From Porphyromonas endodontalis ATCC 35406 (GTDB lineage: Bacteria > Bacteroidota > Bacteroidia > Bacteroidales > Porphyromonadaceae), in NCBI RefSeq assembly GCF_000174815.1, contig NZ_ACNN01000005.1:124001-188000 (forward strand): 64,000 bases of DNA, written 5' to 3'. Numbering within the stretch: the first letter of the stretch is position 1; each line of letters begins with the position of its first letter. Below the pieces are notes generated by a model that was given only the letters and a program-made list of their open reading frames with translations, ran no database searches and was not told where the DNA came from. The translations under genes were made by a program, and so were the position numbers. Shown one piece after another: positions 1 to 8,140 of this stretch.

Positions 1-37
1 TAAGGCGCTTGTAGAAGCCGGTCCAAAGCTGGACTAA
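1..37 (+). CDS. 3' end of an unidentified gene (partial)
   Basis: Reading in the frame that starts at base 2 gives eleven residues ending KALVEAGPKLD and a TAA stop at 35-37, followed at once by a terminator-like hairpin. The stop plus terminator makes it likely that this is the end of a real plus-strand gene that begins before the window. Too little is present to name the family. Confidence 0.5.
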   Translation, partial: KALVEAGPKLD

Positions 38-64
38 AGGTTTCTCTTATATCCTCTTAGGATT

Positions 65-110
65 CTCCCCAATTACCCTTTTTGCTAAGGATGATTGGGG
101 ATTTCTATTT
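65..110 (+). terminator. Rho-independent terminator of the upstream gene
   Basis: CCCCAAT (67-73) pairs with ATTGGGG (94-100), and a T-rich run follows at 102-114. It sits directly after the stop at 35-37 and before the promoter of the next gene, as expected for a terminator. Confidence 0.6.
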
Positions 111-196
111 TCTTTATCGGGGCTTTAGTAGGCTCAAAAAGAGGAGGTTTCTCGTCTTTTCTGCTCTGTAGAGGGGGTACTCCACTTTCTTTTTTT

Positions 197-204
197 TATC
201 TTTG
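197..204 (+). promoter_or_regulatory. -7 promoter box of the lipoprotein gene
   Basis: TATCTTTG matches the Bacteroidota -7 consensus TAnnTTTG. It lies 31 bases before the ATG at 236. It argues that the gene starts at 236 and not at earlier in-frame codons from 95 on. No clear TTTG box was seen at -33. Confidence 0.55.
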
Positions 205-235
205 CAGCAGTTTTACTGATAAGAACAAGAATAAA

Positions 236-871
236 ATGATGAAGAAATTATCTGTTTTAGGAGTAAGCGCAGTGGCTTTGTTGCTCTCTGCTTGCAATGC
301 AATCTCTAGTATTGTAGGTGTCCCCACGGATACAAAAGAGACATGGGAAAAAGTGCAAGGAATCATCGAAGAAAAGGTGGATGCTAGCAAATTTAAGCTT
401 GTTAGTCTAGATCTCGGTAGAGATTCTCGTCCGGGCAAGGAGTTGGACAACGATCTTCACTCTTGTGCGGTAGTGATGGTGGATAAGGATGGCGCTGCAT
501 GGCATCAAGTTTTCTTTGTAGATGGATCTGCAAGCAACCTTTCTGCATATACAACATATGCAGAGGAACCCAATTTTTCTGAGATCTCCGCACTTGATGT
601 AAAGGGCATCTCTCCGGAAGCGTATGCAAAGCAGATCGAGGATGCCAAAAAAATAATTGAAGCAGAAGGCCTCAAGTTCCACTGTGTAGACTCTTATTCG
701 ATTGATAATATAACGGAAAAGGGTAGATGTCGCTTCGTTTTGCATGTTACTGAGAAAGAAGCGAAGACCGTAAGTAATGCCGGACGCACATCCATTGAAT
801 ATTACGAAATTCCTTTCCTCGTTTCGGAACAGGGAGAGGTTTCAATTGATGAGGATAGGGTATTGATCTAA
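236..871 (+). CDS. Predicted lipoprotein of unknown function
   Basis: The protein has about 211 residues. It begins MMKKLSVLGVSAVALLL followed by the lipobox LSAC, so signal peptidase II cleavage and lipidation at the cysteine near residue 20 are expected. The mature part is acidic and mixed alpha/beta, with no motif I recognise. The reading frame is open back to 95, but a promoter box at 197-204 lies inside that extension, so the ATG at 236 (or 239) is the likely start. The gene stands alone: a terminator precedes it and a strong palindromic element follows at 901-1028. Function is unknown; the lipoprotein assignment is firm. Confidence 0.8.
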   Translation: MMKKLSVLGVSAVALLLSACNAISSIVGVPTDTKETWEKVQGIIEEKVDASKFKLVSLDLGRDSRPGKELDNDLHSCAVVMVDKDGAAWHQVFFVDGSASNLSAYTTYAEEPNFSEISALDVKGISPEAYAKQIEDAKKIIEAEGLKFHCVDSYSIDNITEKGRCRFVLHVTEKEAKTVSNAGRTSIEYYEIPFLVSEQGEVSIDEDRVLI

Positions 872-900
872 ATTCTAGATTAAGAATTAGATTTTCTTTT

Positions 901-1028
901 CCCCCTCCTCGTCCTATAACGAGAGGGGATAAGGGGAGTCTTTCCGGAGACGTGCAAAGTGGCTCTTGTGGAGCTACGACTTTGCCGACGGAGAGACTCC
1001 CTTTTTTTATCCCTAGGAGAGGGAGGAT
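901..1028. repeat. Long imperfect palindrome, terminator or MITE-like element
   Basis: A first hairpin pairs CCCCTCCTCG (902-911) with CGAGAGGGG (920-928). A second, longer one pairs GGGATAA (926-932) with TTATCCC (1007-1013), GGGAGTCT (934-941) with AGACTCCC (994-1001), and an inner CAAAGT with ACTTTG. Seven T residues (1002-1008) follow the inner stem, so it could end transcription of the lipoprotein gene. Its length and near-symmetry also fit a non-autonomous palindromic element. Confidence 0.5.
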
Positions 1029-1332
1029 ACATAGTTTGGGGGCGAATAGATACGGGGGATCCTCATTGTGAGTCGCTGGCTGGAGGGAAATTTTTTCTTG
1101 CCCAAAAAGTCGTTCCCTTTTTGCCTAAGAATAAAAAAGATTTAGCCTGAGAAATCTGAGGATTTCAGCCTAAAATGCCCCAACATTTAGGGCAGTAATT
1201 TTTTTATTTCTACCCAATGGAAAAAGTGCCCTTGGGGATGAAGAGCTCCTTCTCAGACGGTTTTTTACCCTTTTTCTCCCTCTTCTCTCGGAGAAAACAT
1301 CTGAGAAACGAAGAGGATTGAATGGAATAAGC
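1029..1332. other. Intergenic, AT-rich, no gene seen
   Basis: Between the palindrome and hpt there is no convincing coding region. The stretch 1098-1230 carries several close copies of a motif like GCCCAAAA or GCCTAA in an A/T-rich setting (1099, 1122, 1147, 1168, 1190). Similar motifs occur in the spacers near 13505-13610 and 34420-34480. Confidence 0.4.
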
Positions 1333-1340
1333 TAACTTTG
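1333..1340 (+). promoter_or_regulatory. -7 promoter box of hpt
   Basis: TAACTTTG fits TAnnTTTG and ends 21 bases before the ATG at 1362. A possible TTG start at 1338 lies inside this box and is therefore unlikely to be used. Confidence 0.6.
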
Positions 1341-1361
1341 TCCCATAAGAACGAGATTCGT

Positions 1362-1898
1362 ATGGAAGATATAGAGCTTTACGGAAGGGTATTTGCACCT
1401 TATATTACTTATCGCGAGATTGATGCTGCCATCCAACGTATGGCAGAAGAGATACGGGTAGATATGGAAGGCAAAGATCCTCTCTATGTAGTGATCATGA
1501 ATGGTGCCTTTATGTTTGCCTCTGAGTTGCTGAGTTACATCGGCACAGAGCACGAGGTCGCGTTTGCTCGCTATTCGTCATATCAAGGGACGCAGTCTAC
1601 CTTCAGCCTTAAGGAGGTAATGCCCGTTAGTGCTCCCCTCAAGGGACGTCATGTTGTGATCTTGGAGGATCTTATCGACTCCGGTTACACGATGCAAAAT
1701 GTAAAGGCTCTATACCTTGATGAGGGAGCCGTAGAGGTGCGTATTGCTGCCATGCTCACAAAGCCCAAGGCGCTAATGTGCGATATAAAAGCGGACTATG
1801 TAGGGCTTGAGATCGACAACGATTTTATTGTAGGGCACGGCTTAGACTACGATGACAGAGGGCGTATGCTCCGAGATATTTACAAACTCAAAGAGTGA
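1362..1898 (+). CDS. hpt: Hypoxanthine phosphoribosyltransferase
   Basis: The enzyme salvages purines by transferring ribose-5-phosphate from PRPP to hypoxanthine or guanine, giving IMP or GMP in the cytoplasm. The PRPP-binding loop is clear: VVILEDLIDSGYTM, near residues 98-111, with the acidic pair preceding it. The C-terminal region DYVGLEIDNDFIVGHGLDY is typical of the purine PRTases and binds the base. The length is about 178 residues, as usual for the family. I chose ATG 1362 because a TAnnTTTG promoter covers the alternative TTG at 1338. The TGA stop overlaps the ATG of adk, so the two nucleotide-metabolism genes are translationally coupled. Confidence 0.93.
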   Translation: MEDIELYGRVFAPYITYREIDAAIQRMAEEIRVDMEGKDPLYVVIMNGAFMFASELLSYIGTEHEVAFARYSSYQGTQSTFSLKEVMPVSAPLKGRHVVILEDLIDSGYTMQNVKALYLDEGAVEVRIAAMLTKPKALMCDIKADYVGLEIDNDFIVGHGLDYDDRGRMLRDIYKLKE

Positions 1899-2470
1899 TG
1901 ATAAACCTAATCTTATTTGGAGCCCCGGGGTCGGGCAAGGGTACTCAGAGTGCCAATTTGGTACAGCGTTATCAGTTAATGCATGTATCGACCGGAGATA
2001 TTCTCCGTGCAGAGATTAAGGCAGAGACAGAACTGGGTCTGAAAGCTAAGACTTTGATAGAGGCCGGTCACTTAGTCCCCGACGAAGTTATCATTGGAAT
2101 GATGGAAGACCTTGTAGCTTCGCATCCCGACGTAAAAGGTTTTGTCTTCGATGGCTTCCCTCGTACGGTGGCTCAAGCCCAAGCCCTCGATCTTTTGCTA
2201 CAGCGTCACCAGACCAAGGTGAGTGCCATGCTAGAGCTTTCTGTGCCCGATGAGATGGTGATAGAGCGTTTGCTCCTTCGCAAAGAGAAGGAAGGACGTA
2301 GCGACGACAATATAGAAACCATTAACCATAGGCTTAAGGTTTATCGTACGCAGACGGCTCCTGTCTCCGAGTATTATGCTCAGCAAGGCAATCTCCATTT
2401 GGTAGATGGTACAGGTAGAGTAGAGGAGATCTCCGAGCGTCTCTACCAGATTATTGATAAGCTCGCTTAG
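1898..2470 (+). CDS. adk: Adenylate kinase
   Basis: The enzyme interconverts AMP, ADP and ATP in the cytoplasm. The P-loop GAPGSGKGTQ lies near residues 8-17, the AMP-binding stretch STGDILRAEI near 31, and FDGFPRT near 84-90. The LID is the short form without a zinc-binding Cys4 motif (ERLLLRKEKEGRSDDN), giving about 190 residues. Its ATG overlaps the hpt stop (TGATG) and obgE begins 17 bases after its stop, so hpt-adk-obgE is one transcription unit. A GTG codon just upstream at 1895 is a less likely start. Confidence 0.95.
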   Translation: MINLILFGAPGSGKGTQSANLVQRYQLMHVSTGDILRAEIKAETELGLKAKTLIEAGHLVPDEVIIGMMEDLVASHPDVKGFVFDGFPRTVAQAQALDLLLQRHQTKVSAMLELSVPDEMVIERLLLRKEKEGRSDDNIETINHRLKVYRTQTAPVSEYYAQQGNLHLVDGTGRVEEISERLYQIIDKLA

Positions 2471-2487
2471 GAGACTGCTGAGGGTAG

Positions 2488-3666
2488 ATGGCAGAGAGCA
2501 ATTTTGTAGACTATGTGAAGATCTACTGCCGCTCGGGTAAGGGCGGTAGAGGTTCGGCACACTTCCGCCGCGAAAAATATATCCCCAAAGGAGGTCCCGA
2601 TGGGGGAGATGGAGGTAATGGCGGGAGTATTTACATTCGTGCCAATCGCAACTATTGGACGCTTCTTCACTTGCGTTTCAATCGGCATATATATGCTCCG
2701 AGTGGCGAGAGTGGTGCCGGTGCTCTTAAAACCGGCTCTTCGGGTAGCGATGTGATAATAGAGGTACCCCTCGGCACCTCCGTATATGATGCCACAACGG
2801 GGGAGTTTATCCTCGATGTTACGCGCCACGAAGAGCAGAAGCTCCTCCTCAAAGGGGGGCGTGGAGGGAAGGGAAATTCCTTCTTCAAAAATGCTACCAA
2901 TCAGGCTCCCCGCTTTGCACAACCCGGCGAACCGGCACAGGAGCGTGAGATCATCTTGCAGCTCAAGACCCTCGCCGATGTAGGGTTGGTTGGCTTGCCC
3001 AATGCCGGTAAGTCTACGCTATTGAGTGCCATAACAGCGGCTAAACCCAAGATTGCCGATTATCCTTTTACCACCCTTGTTCCTAACCTCGGTATTGTTA
3101 GTTATAGAGACAATCGCTCCTTTGTAATGGCAGACATCCCCGGTATCATCGAGGGTGCTGCAGAGGGAAAAGGGTTAGGACTCCGCTTCCTTCGCCATAT
3201 CGAACGCAATTCTATACTCCTCTTTATGATCCCTATTGATACGGAGCATATCTATCGGGAGTATGAAGTCTTGCTTGCCGAGTTGCTCAAGTACAATCCG
3301 GGGTTGGGTTCTAAGCGTCGTCTCCTGGCGATTACCAAATGCGACTTGGCCGACGACGAATTGATCGAGATGGTTCGTGAAGAAATTCCTCAAGAGCTAC
3401 CTCATGTTTTCATCTCGGCAGTGGCACAACGTGGGCTTACAGAGCTAAAAGACCTGCTCTGGCAAGAGCTCAATCGTGAGATGCCTTACGACAATACTGA
3501 ACTGGTACGCGAGGCCATGCAGCTTGAGACCCTCCATGACGATGATGCTCTCTACAATAAAGAGGGAGCTATTGAGTGGCTAGAAGACGACGAGGACGAC
3601 GAAGACGAATTGCTTGATATTGAGTGGGATGATGAGGTGAAAGATGAGCTAGGGCTCAACGATTAA
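2488..3666 (+). CDS. obgE: GTPase Obg, ribosome assembly and stress
   Basis: Obg is an essential GTPase that binds the 50S subunit late in assembly and responds to (p)ppGpp. The N-terminal Obg fold with glycine-rich turns covers residues 1-158 ([20 protein letters not shown]). The G domain follows: G1 GLPNAGKS near 166-173, G3 DIPG near 213, G4 TKCD near 283 and SA near 310. The last 50 residues are strongly acidic (runs of D and E), a common feature of Obg tails. The length of 392 residues is normal for Bacteroidota. It is the third gene after hpt and adk. Confidence 0.95.
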   Translation: MAESNFVDYVKIYCRSGKGGRGSAHFRREKYIPKGGPDGGDGGNGGSIYIRANRNYWTLLHLRFNRHIYAPSGESGAGALKTGSSGSDVIIEVPLGTSVYDATTGEFILDVTRHEEQKLLLKGGRGGKGNSFFKNATNQAPRFAQPGEPAQEREIILQLKTLADVGLVGLPNAGKSTLLSAITAAKPKIADYPFTTLVPNLGIVSYRDNRSFVMADIPGIIEGAAEGKGLGLRFLRHIERNSILLFMIPIDTEHIYREYEVLLAELLKYNPGLGSKRRLLAITKCDLADDELIEMVREEIPQELPHVFISAVAQRGLTELKDLLWQELNREMPYDNTELVREAMQLETLHDDDALYNKEGAIEWLEDDEDDEDELLDIEWDDEVKDELGLND

Positions 3667-3760
3667 CCCTCTCTCCACAAGTCTAATCGTTACGCAAAGT
3701 AGCACATATCCATAGCTGCAACCCTATTTTGGGTTGGCTACGACTTTTACCTAAACTTTT

Positions 3761-4453
3761 ATGAGACACCATGTATCTATAGCTCCTGATTTTGCTCGGC
3801 TTTGTCCCCATTTTTCCATGGCAATAATTGAGGCAAAGGTCTCTAATATGCCTACAGACCTCCTGCTCAAAATGGAGATGGATAGGCTCATGGCACAAGT
3901 GGTTCTCACCACACAACTGGATAAGATAAAGGAGATGCCTGCCATCCATCATACGAGAGCAGCTTATAAACTCTGTGGCAAAGATCCCAATCGCTACCGA
4001 CCGGCTGCCGAGCAGTTGCGCCGCCGTATTGTCAAAGACTTGGGGTTGTATTGGGTCAATCAGCTTGTCGATTTGGGCAATATCGTCTCCATAGCTACGG
4101 GGTATTCACTTGGTGTCTTCGATGCCGATACCCTACAAGGGGATATAACATTGCGTATTGGCTCTGCCGATGACCACTTTGAGGGGATTGGTCGTGGCGT
4201 GCTTAACGTGGAGGGATTGCCCATTTACGAAGATGCTCTAGGTACTTTTGCAACCCCTACAAGCGACTCAGAGCGCAGCAAAGTAGAACTATCTACTCGC
4301 AACGCTCTGATCTTTATCAATAATTATGTTCCCCAAGAGGAGGGAGGAGACGCCCTTCTGCAAGAGGCAAAAGAGCAGACTATCGAGCTACTCCGGCGGT
4401 TTGTACAAGCAACGGATATCGACTCTACAACTGTTGCTAGCCGCTCGGTGTAG
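3761..4453 (+). CDS. B3/B4 tRNA-binding domain protein
   Basis: This 230-residue protein resembles the B3/B4 editing domain of the phenylalanyl-tRNA synthetase beta subunit as a free-standing unit. Family-typical stretches are PHFSMAIIEAKVSN near residue 22 and HHTRAAYKLCGKDPNRYRPAAE near 64, then LVDLGNIVSIATGYSLGVFD. Such proteins may hydrolyse mischarged tRNA or bind free amino acids; that role is inferred from the family. It lies 94 bases after obgE on the same strand. The last codons (near 4442-4453) resemble bases 5157-5165, where a duplicated block appears to end. Confidence 0.8.
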   Translation: MRHHVSIAPDFARLCPHFSMAIIEAKVSNMPTDLLLKMEMDRLMAQVVLTTQLDKIKEMPAIHHTRAAYKLCGKDPNRYRPAAEQLRRRIVKDLGLYWVNQLVDLGNIVSIATGYSLGVFDADTLQGDITLRIGSADDHFEGIGRGVLNVEGLPIYEDALGTFATPTSDSERSKVELSTRNALIFINNYVPQEEGGDALLQEAKEQTIELLRRFVQATDIDSTTVASRSV

Positions 4454-4470
4454 AGAAATAAATTGCCGGA

Positions 4471-5052
4471 CTAGAGACGGTAGGCAATCCTTATCGATAG
4501 TTCCGGAATAGATGCAGGGCTTAGTAGAGTGTAGTAGGTTATTCCCCAGTCTCCTCCTAAGGCTGGACGATCTCCTCCGTCACCAAAGGGAATGGCTAGC
4601 TTGATCCCGCAATCGGCACCTAGGTACCAACGTCCGGTTTTCCCCATAGGAAGTAAAAATCCGAATCCTACTCCCCCGCCTGCGTAATAGGGCGCATCGA
4701 ATACTGTAGCACCGAAGAAGTAACCCGCCACAGCCTTTACTCGAGCGTAAATCCCCGTGCCTACAGTACCCGTGAAATAGTATTTTGCCATGGGAGAGAT
4801 GGCTATGTTAGGCATTTCTAAAAGCCATAGGTGCGTTGTGAGATCGGCACCGAGAGAAAATTTGGGAGTGAGGGAGCGTTCGATCCCAAGGTCAATTCCA
4901 AAAAGAAGGTGCTGAGGTGCGGTACTTACAAGGGTCTCGGGGACGCCGCTTTTTGTGTCACTTTTTTCTTGTGCAAGGCTAGGTGCGATAGAGGCCAAAA
5001 GGGCGGCTCCGCAAAGGATTGCGTGGTAGAGCCAATGGCATTTTCTATTCAT
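4471..5052 (-). CDS. Outer-membrane beta-barrel protein, paralogue A
   Basis: This 193-residue protein has a signal peptide (charged start MNRKCHW, hydrophobic core, cleavage after SLAQ near residue 27). The mature part has alternating hydrophobic, glycine- and aromatic-rich strands (for example YYAGGGVGFGFLLP) and ends IRIAYRL, as small outer-membrane barrels do. It is very similar to the next gene (5188-5772) and arose from the same duplication. Differences cluster in loops, for example FDAP against LDAP and GGDRPALG against DKNRPAVR. No specific family name is recognised; the substrate or partner is unknown. Confidence 0.75.
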   Translation of the reverse strand: MNRKCHWLYHAILCGAALLASIAPSLAQEKSDTKSGVPETLVSTAPQHLLFGIDLGIERSLTPKFSLGADLTTHLWLLEMPNIAISPMAKYYFTGTVGTGIYARVKAVAGYFFGATVFDAPYYAGGGVGFGFLLPMGKTGRWYLGADCGIKLAIPFGDGGDRPALGGDWGITYYTLLSPASIPELSIRIAYRL

Positions 5053-5187
5053 TATTACTTTGATAATTAGTATATTGTTGGTGTTTTTTTATTGTAGAGC
5101 TAAGACTAGGCAAGGGTGTAGTATAGCAACGAATATCAGCTATGCAATGGCAGCTTATCGCTCGGTATCTAGAACTAAATTGCTGGA

Positions 5188-5772
5188 CTAGAGACGGCAG
5201 GCAATCCTAATAGATAGTTCCGGAATGGATGCTGGGCTTAGTAGAGTATAGTAGGGCAACCCCCATTGTGGTCTTACGGCTGGCCGGTTTTTATCGACCC
5301 CAAAGGGAATGGCTAGTTTGACCCCTCCATCAACGCCAAAGTGCCAACGTCCGGTTTTCCCTACGGGGAGTAAAAATCCGAAGCCTACTCCCAGGCCTGC
5401 ATAATAGGGAGCGTCTAATGCTGTAGTGCCAAAGAAGTAGCCCGTCACAGCCTTTGCCCGAGCGTAAATCCCCGAGCCTACAGTGCCCGTGAAGTAGTAT
5501 TTAGCCATGGGAGAGATCGCTATGTTGGGCATTTCCAAAAGCCATAGGTGCGTCGTGAGATCGGCAGCGAGGGAAAGTTTGGGAGAGAGGGAGCGTTCGA
5601 TCCCTAGGTCAATCCCAAAAAGAAGGTGCTGAGGTGCCGTACTTACAAGGACTAGAGGTCCATCGCCTTTTGTGCCACTTTTTTCTTGTGCAAGGCTGGG
5701 AGCGATAGCGGCCAAAAGGGCAGCTCCGCAAAGGATTGCGTGGTAGAACCAATGGTGTTTTTTCTTCATCAT
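5188..5772 (-). CDS. Outer-membrane beta-barrel protein, paralogue B
   Basis: This 194-residue protein starts MMKKKHHWFYHAILC, with a signal peptide ending near SLAQ (residue 28), followed by the same barrel pattern as paralogue A. Long blocks are identical (TTHLWLLEMPNIAISPMAKY), so the copies are recent or kept alike by conversion. It lies 50 bases after the end of the ChrA gene on the same strand and could be cotranscribed with it. It sits next to the intact chrA, so it is the likely original and paralogue A the copy; that order is an inference. Confidence 0.75.
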   Translation of the reverse strand: MMKKKHHWFYHAILCGAALLAAIAPSLAQEKSGTKGDGPLVLVSTAPQHLLFGIDLGIERSLSPKLSLAADLTTHLWLLEMPNIAISPMAKYYFTGTVGSGIYARAKAVTGYFFGTTALDAPYYAGLGVGFGFLLPVGKTGRWHFGVDGGVKLAIPFGVDKNRPAVRPQWGLPYYTLLSPASIPELSIRIACRL

Positions 5773-5822
5773 TGCTTTGTTAATTAGAGTCTTGTTGGTG
5801 TTATTTTATTGTAGAGTCAAGA

Positions 5823-6428
5823 CTAAGCGAGGGCGTAGTAAAGCAACCATCCTGCACCTCCTGCAAGTAAGATGAGGAGGATCGGGTGTACCCATCGCCT
5901 GAGTGCGGCTACAAAGGTAACAGCAAATAGTAAAAGACTACGCAAATCGGGGAAATTGTCTCGCACTACAATCGCCTCTCCATTCCCATGGCTTATCCAT
6001 TGCCAAACGGCCTCTGCGTGAATAGAGAGAAGCAGAGCCGCCGAAGCAATAAGCCCAACAGAAGCGGGGCGGATACCCACAAAAGCCGCTTCCACCCATC
6101 GGTTTTGTCGGAAACGTGAGAACACCATGGAGATAAGCATCACCAAAATAAAGGAGGGGAGTGAGACAGCCAATGTGGCAACAATAGCCCCGAGGATAGA
6201 ACCCGTAGCCGTGTAGCCAATATAGGTGGCACTATTGATGCCGATGGGACCCGGTGTAACTTGGCTCAGCGCCACTATATCGGTGAATTGCTGTTCCGTG
6301 ATCCAGCCTTGTTTTACCACTACTTCGTCTTGTACAAGAGAGAGCATGGCGTAGCCCCCTCCGAAGCCGAAGAGTCCAATTTTGGTATAAGTCCAAAAAA
6401 GCTGTAGGTAGAGAAGTAGGGTAGTCAT
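5823..6428 (-). CDS. chrA: Chromate transporter family protein, second half
   Basis: This is an inner-membrane protein of the CHR family with one ChrA domain (201 residues). The motif KIGLFGFGGGYAMLSLVQDE near residues 16-35 and SQVTPGPIGINSATYIGY near 54-71 are hallmarks. About six hydrophobic segments follow. Short CHR proteins are encoded as pairs and act together; its partner lies 21 bases upstream. Chromate efflux is the family's name function, but in anaerobes the true substrate is often unknown. It may be cotranscribed with the por genes above it. Its last eight codons are duplicated at 5106-5130. Confidence 0.88.
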   Translation of the reverse strand: MTTLLLYLQLFWTYTKIGLFGFGGGYAMLSLVQDEVVVKQGWITEQQFTDIVALSQVTPGPIGINSATYIGYTATGSILGAIVATLAVSLPSFILVMLISMVFSRFRQNRWVEAAFVGIRPASVGLIASAALLLSIHAEAVWQWISHGNGEAIVVRDNFPDLRSLLLFAVTFVAALRRWVHPILLILLAGGAGWLLYYALA

Positions 6429-6449
6429 ACTCTTTTGCTAGGCTCAACC

Positions 6450-7007
6450 TTACTTCTGTTGCTTTAGTTTGCGCTTGATCCCCTCTCGATAAAGTATCCC
6501 CAACCCTCCCGATACTAGGATAATTAAGATAGGAGAAACTCCCAAAAACCAAACCAAGAGAGCCGTAAGAATAGGCACGATAAGCCACCTGTTGGATAGG
6601 CGCATGGTACGCCATGTAGTATAAACCGGTACGGCAATAAGGGCGACAACCGCAGGGCGAATCCCTTGCATTATAGCCGCAATATGGGGATTGCTCTTGG
6701 CACTCTCGAAGGTAAAAGCAAGTAGTAGGATAATGACAAAAGAGGGGAGAATCGTCCCGAGAGCGGCAATGGTGCCACCTCGCTTCCCTGCAAGGCGGTA
6801 GCCCACAAAGATGGATATATTGACTGCAAACACCCCGGGGAGCGATTGGGCAACGGCAAATAGGTCGATGAACTCTTCGTGAGAGAGCCATTTGTGCCGC
6901 TCCACTACATCCCTCTCAATGAGGGGCAACATAGCATACCCTCCCCCAAAGGTGAAGCTACCTATACGCAAAAAGGTAGTGAAGAGGGAGAGGAGAAGAG
7001 AACGCAT
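6450..7007 (-). CDS. chrA: Chromate transporter family protein, first half
   Basis: This 185-residue inner-membrane protein is the N-terminal partner of a split CHR transporter. It shows FLRIGSFTFGGGYAMLPLIE near residues 13-32 and AQSLPGVFAVNISIFVGY near 54-71; compare the second half, where the proline motif is PGPIGIN. The C-terminus is basic (YREGIKRKLKQQK). It starts only 11 bases after the porN stop, on the same strand, so it probably shares the por transcript. Whether this has functional meaning for secretion is unknown. Confidence 0.88.
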   Translation of the reverse strand: MRSLLLSLFTTFLRIGSFTFGGGYAMLPLIERDVVERHKWLSHEEFIDLFAVAQSLPGVFAVNISIFVGYRLAGKRGGTIAALGTILPSFVIILLLAFTFESAKSNPHIAAIMQGIRPAVVALIAVPVYTTWRTMRLSNRWLIVPILTALLVWFLGVSPILIILVSGGLGILYREGIKRKLKQQK

Positions 7008-7018
7008 AGGGGGCGAGG

Positions 7019-8134
7019 CTAGAAGCGTCCTCGCGCACTCCGCTTGCTGCTGCTCGTTGCCTTAGCCGGTTTTGCTGCTTTGGCAGCCTTTGGAGCCTTG
7101 GGTGCTTTCTCCTTGCTTTTTTGGCGGCGAGCTCGTGCCGTATTGTCTTGTACTGCAGTGGTTTGAGCGTTGTCTTTCCCCTCTGTTGTTACCTCTTCGG
7201 GAGCATCAGTTTGGGGCGTTTGCATCCAAAGACTTACTTCAAAACTTTTTAGTTCTTGTTCAATGCGTTGCTGCTCGCTGCGGAGAGAGTCCGGCGTGGG
7301 GCAGTATTGAGCGAGAGCCTTACCAAGCCTGTTTTGTGTCTTGTAGATACCTCCGTTGTATAGCCTCATGCGGAAGTAATTGTCGAGTGTAGAGGTGGTG
7401 GCATTATTGATATCGCTTAGCATTACGGGTTGCATGGCCAGATAGGGGCGAATGCTTTCGTAGGTAACCCAAAAGAGGGGATACTTGAGCGGCTCTTCGG
7501 CGTCACCTGTATCGTGCATTACAGGGCAGAGGGCAATTACTTTGGTATCGATGGTGCTTCGGATGGGATCGAAGTAATATTCTTCTTTCAAAAAGTAGCT
7601 TTTTACAAGTTCGGAGGGTATATCGGCTTCGGCTACCACGTAGCGCGCATTCCCTTCACGGCTGGCATCTTCTTCGAATAGGATACCAAAGCGATCTAGA
7701 AAGTCGGAGAAGTTGAGTTTGTGTTTAGCATCAAAGGCTTCGTATCCGTCCGTATAATCGAAAACTTCGATAGCTCCTTTGTTGACCAATCTAAAGAGCG
7801 TAGAGAAGAGGTTCTGCTCAGTCTCGGTGGGGCGAGGAGGGTAGTAGAGAGCAGCGTTCTCGGCACTATCGAGGTTGACTTCCCGGTAGATAACCCGCTT
7901 CCAAGGGGCGTTGCTGCTATTCTTCTCTAGCCGTTGGTTTAGTTCAGAGGCACGTGCACTCAGGCCATCTTGCTGAGCCTCTTGTTTCTCTTGTTGGGAG
8001 CGACGAGAAGTGGTGCTTTTGCGCACAGGGGCGGCTTGTATGGAGTCGTTTTGAGCCCAACTATAGGTGAGGCTCAAAGAGAGGGCTAATAGAGCTGCGG
8101 AGAGGTGGCAGGCTATATGATTATAGAACTTCAT
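7019..8134 (-). CDS. porN: T9SS component PorN/GldN
   Basis: PorN is a periplasmic protein that binds the lipoprotein PorK to form the large ring under the outer membrane in the type IX secretion system. A signal peptide ends near WAQ (residue 28). The middle carries the GldN region: RVIYREVNLDSAENAALYYPP near 79-99, then FRLVNKGAIEVFDY and DSLRSEQQRIEQE near 285. The last 60 residues form a low-complexity basic tail rich in K, A and P (PKAPKAAKAAKPAKA), ending RSARGRF. It is the last por gene, six bases after porM. Length (371) fits the family. Confidence 0.93.
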   Translation of the reverse strand: MKFYNHIACHLSAALLALSLSLTYSWAQNDSIQAAPVRKSTTSRRSQQEKQEAQQDGLSARASELNQRLEKNSSNAPWKRVIYREVNLDSAENAALYYPPRPTETEQNLFSTLFRLVNKGAIEVFDYTDGYEAFDAKHKLNFSDFLDRFGILFEEDASREGNARYVVAEADIPSELVKSYFLKEEYYFDPIRSTIDTKVIALCPVMHDTGDAEEPLKYPLFWVTYESIRPYLAMQPVMLSDINNATTSTLDNYFRMRLYNGGIYKTQNRLGKALAQYCPTPDSLRSEQQRIEQELKSFEVSLWMQTPQTDAPEEVTTEGKDNAQTTAVQDNTARARRQKSKEKAPKAPKAAKAAKPAKATSSSKRSARGRF

Positions 8135-8140
8135 GCTTAT

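Larger units (their letters stand above)
4440..5848. repeat. Tandem duplication of an outer-membrane-protein gene with flanking gene ends
   Basis: Unit 1 (about 4442-5130) and unit 2 (about 5158-5847) are similar over their whole length, about 720 bases apart. Each holds one beta-barrel protein gene. Unit 1 ends with a copy of the last eight codons of chrA, including its stop (5106-5130 compared with 5823-5847), although chrA itself lies only beyond unit 2. At the other side, CGCTCGGT from the end of the B3/B4 gene recurs at 5158-5165. The unmatched junction is about 27 bases (5131-5157). Confidence 0.8.

Noticed and set aside
959-1150. Plus-strand open frame of 63 codons
   Set aside because: It runs through the hairpin element and an AT-rich spacer, with no recognisable protein character.
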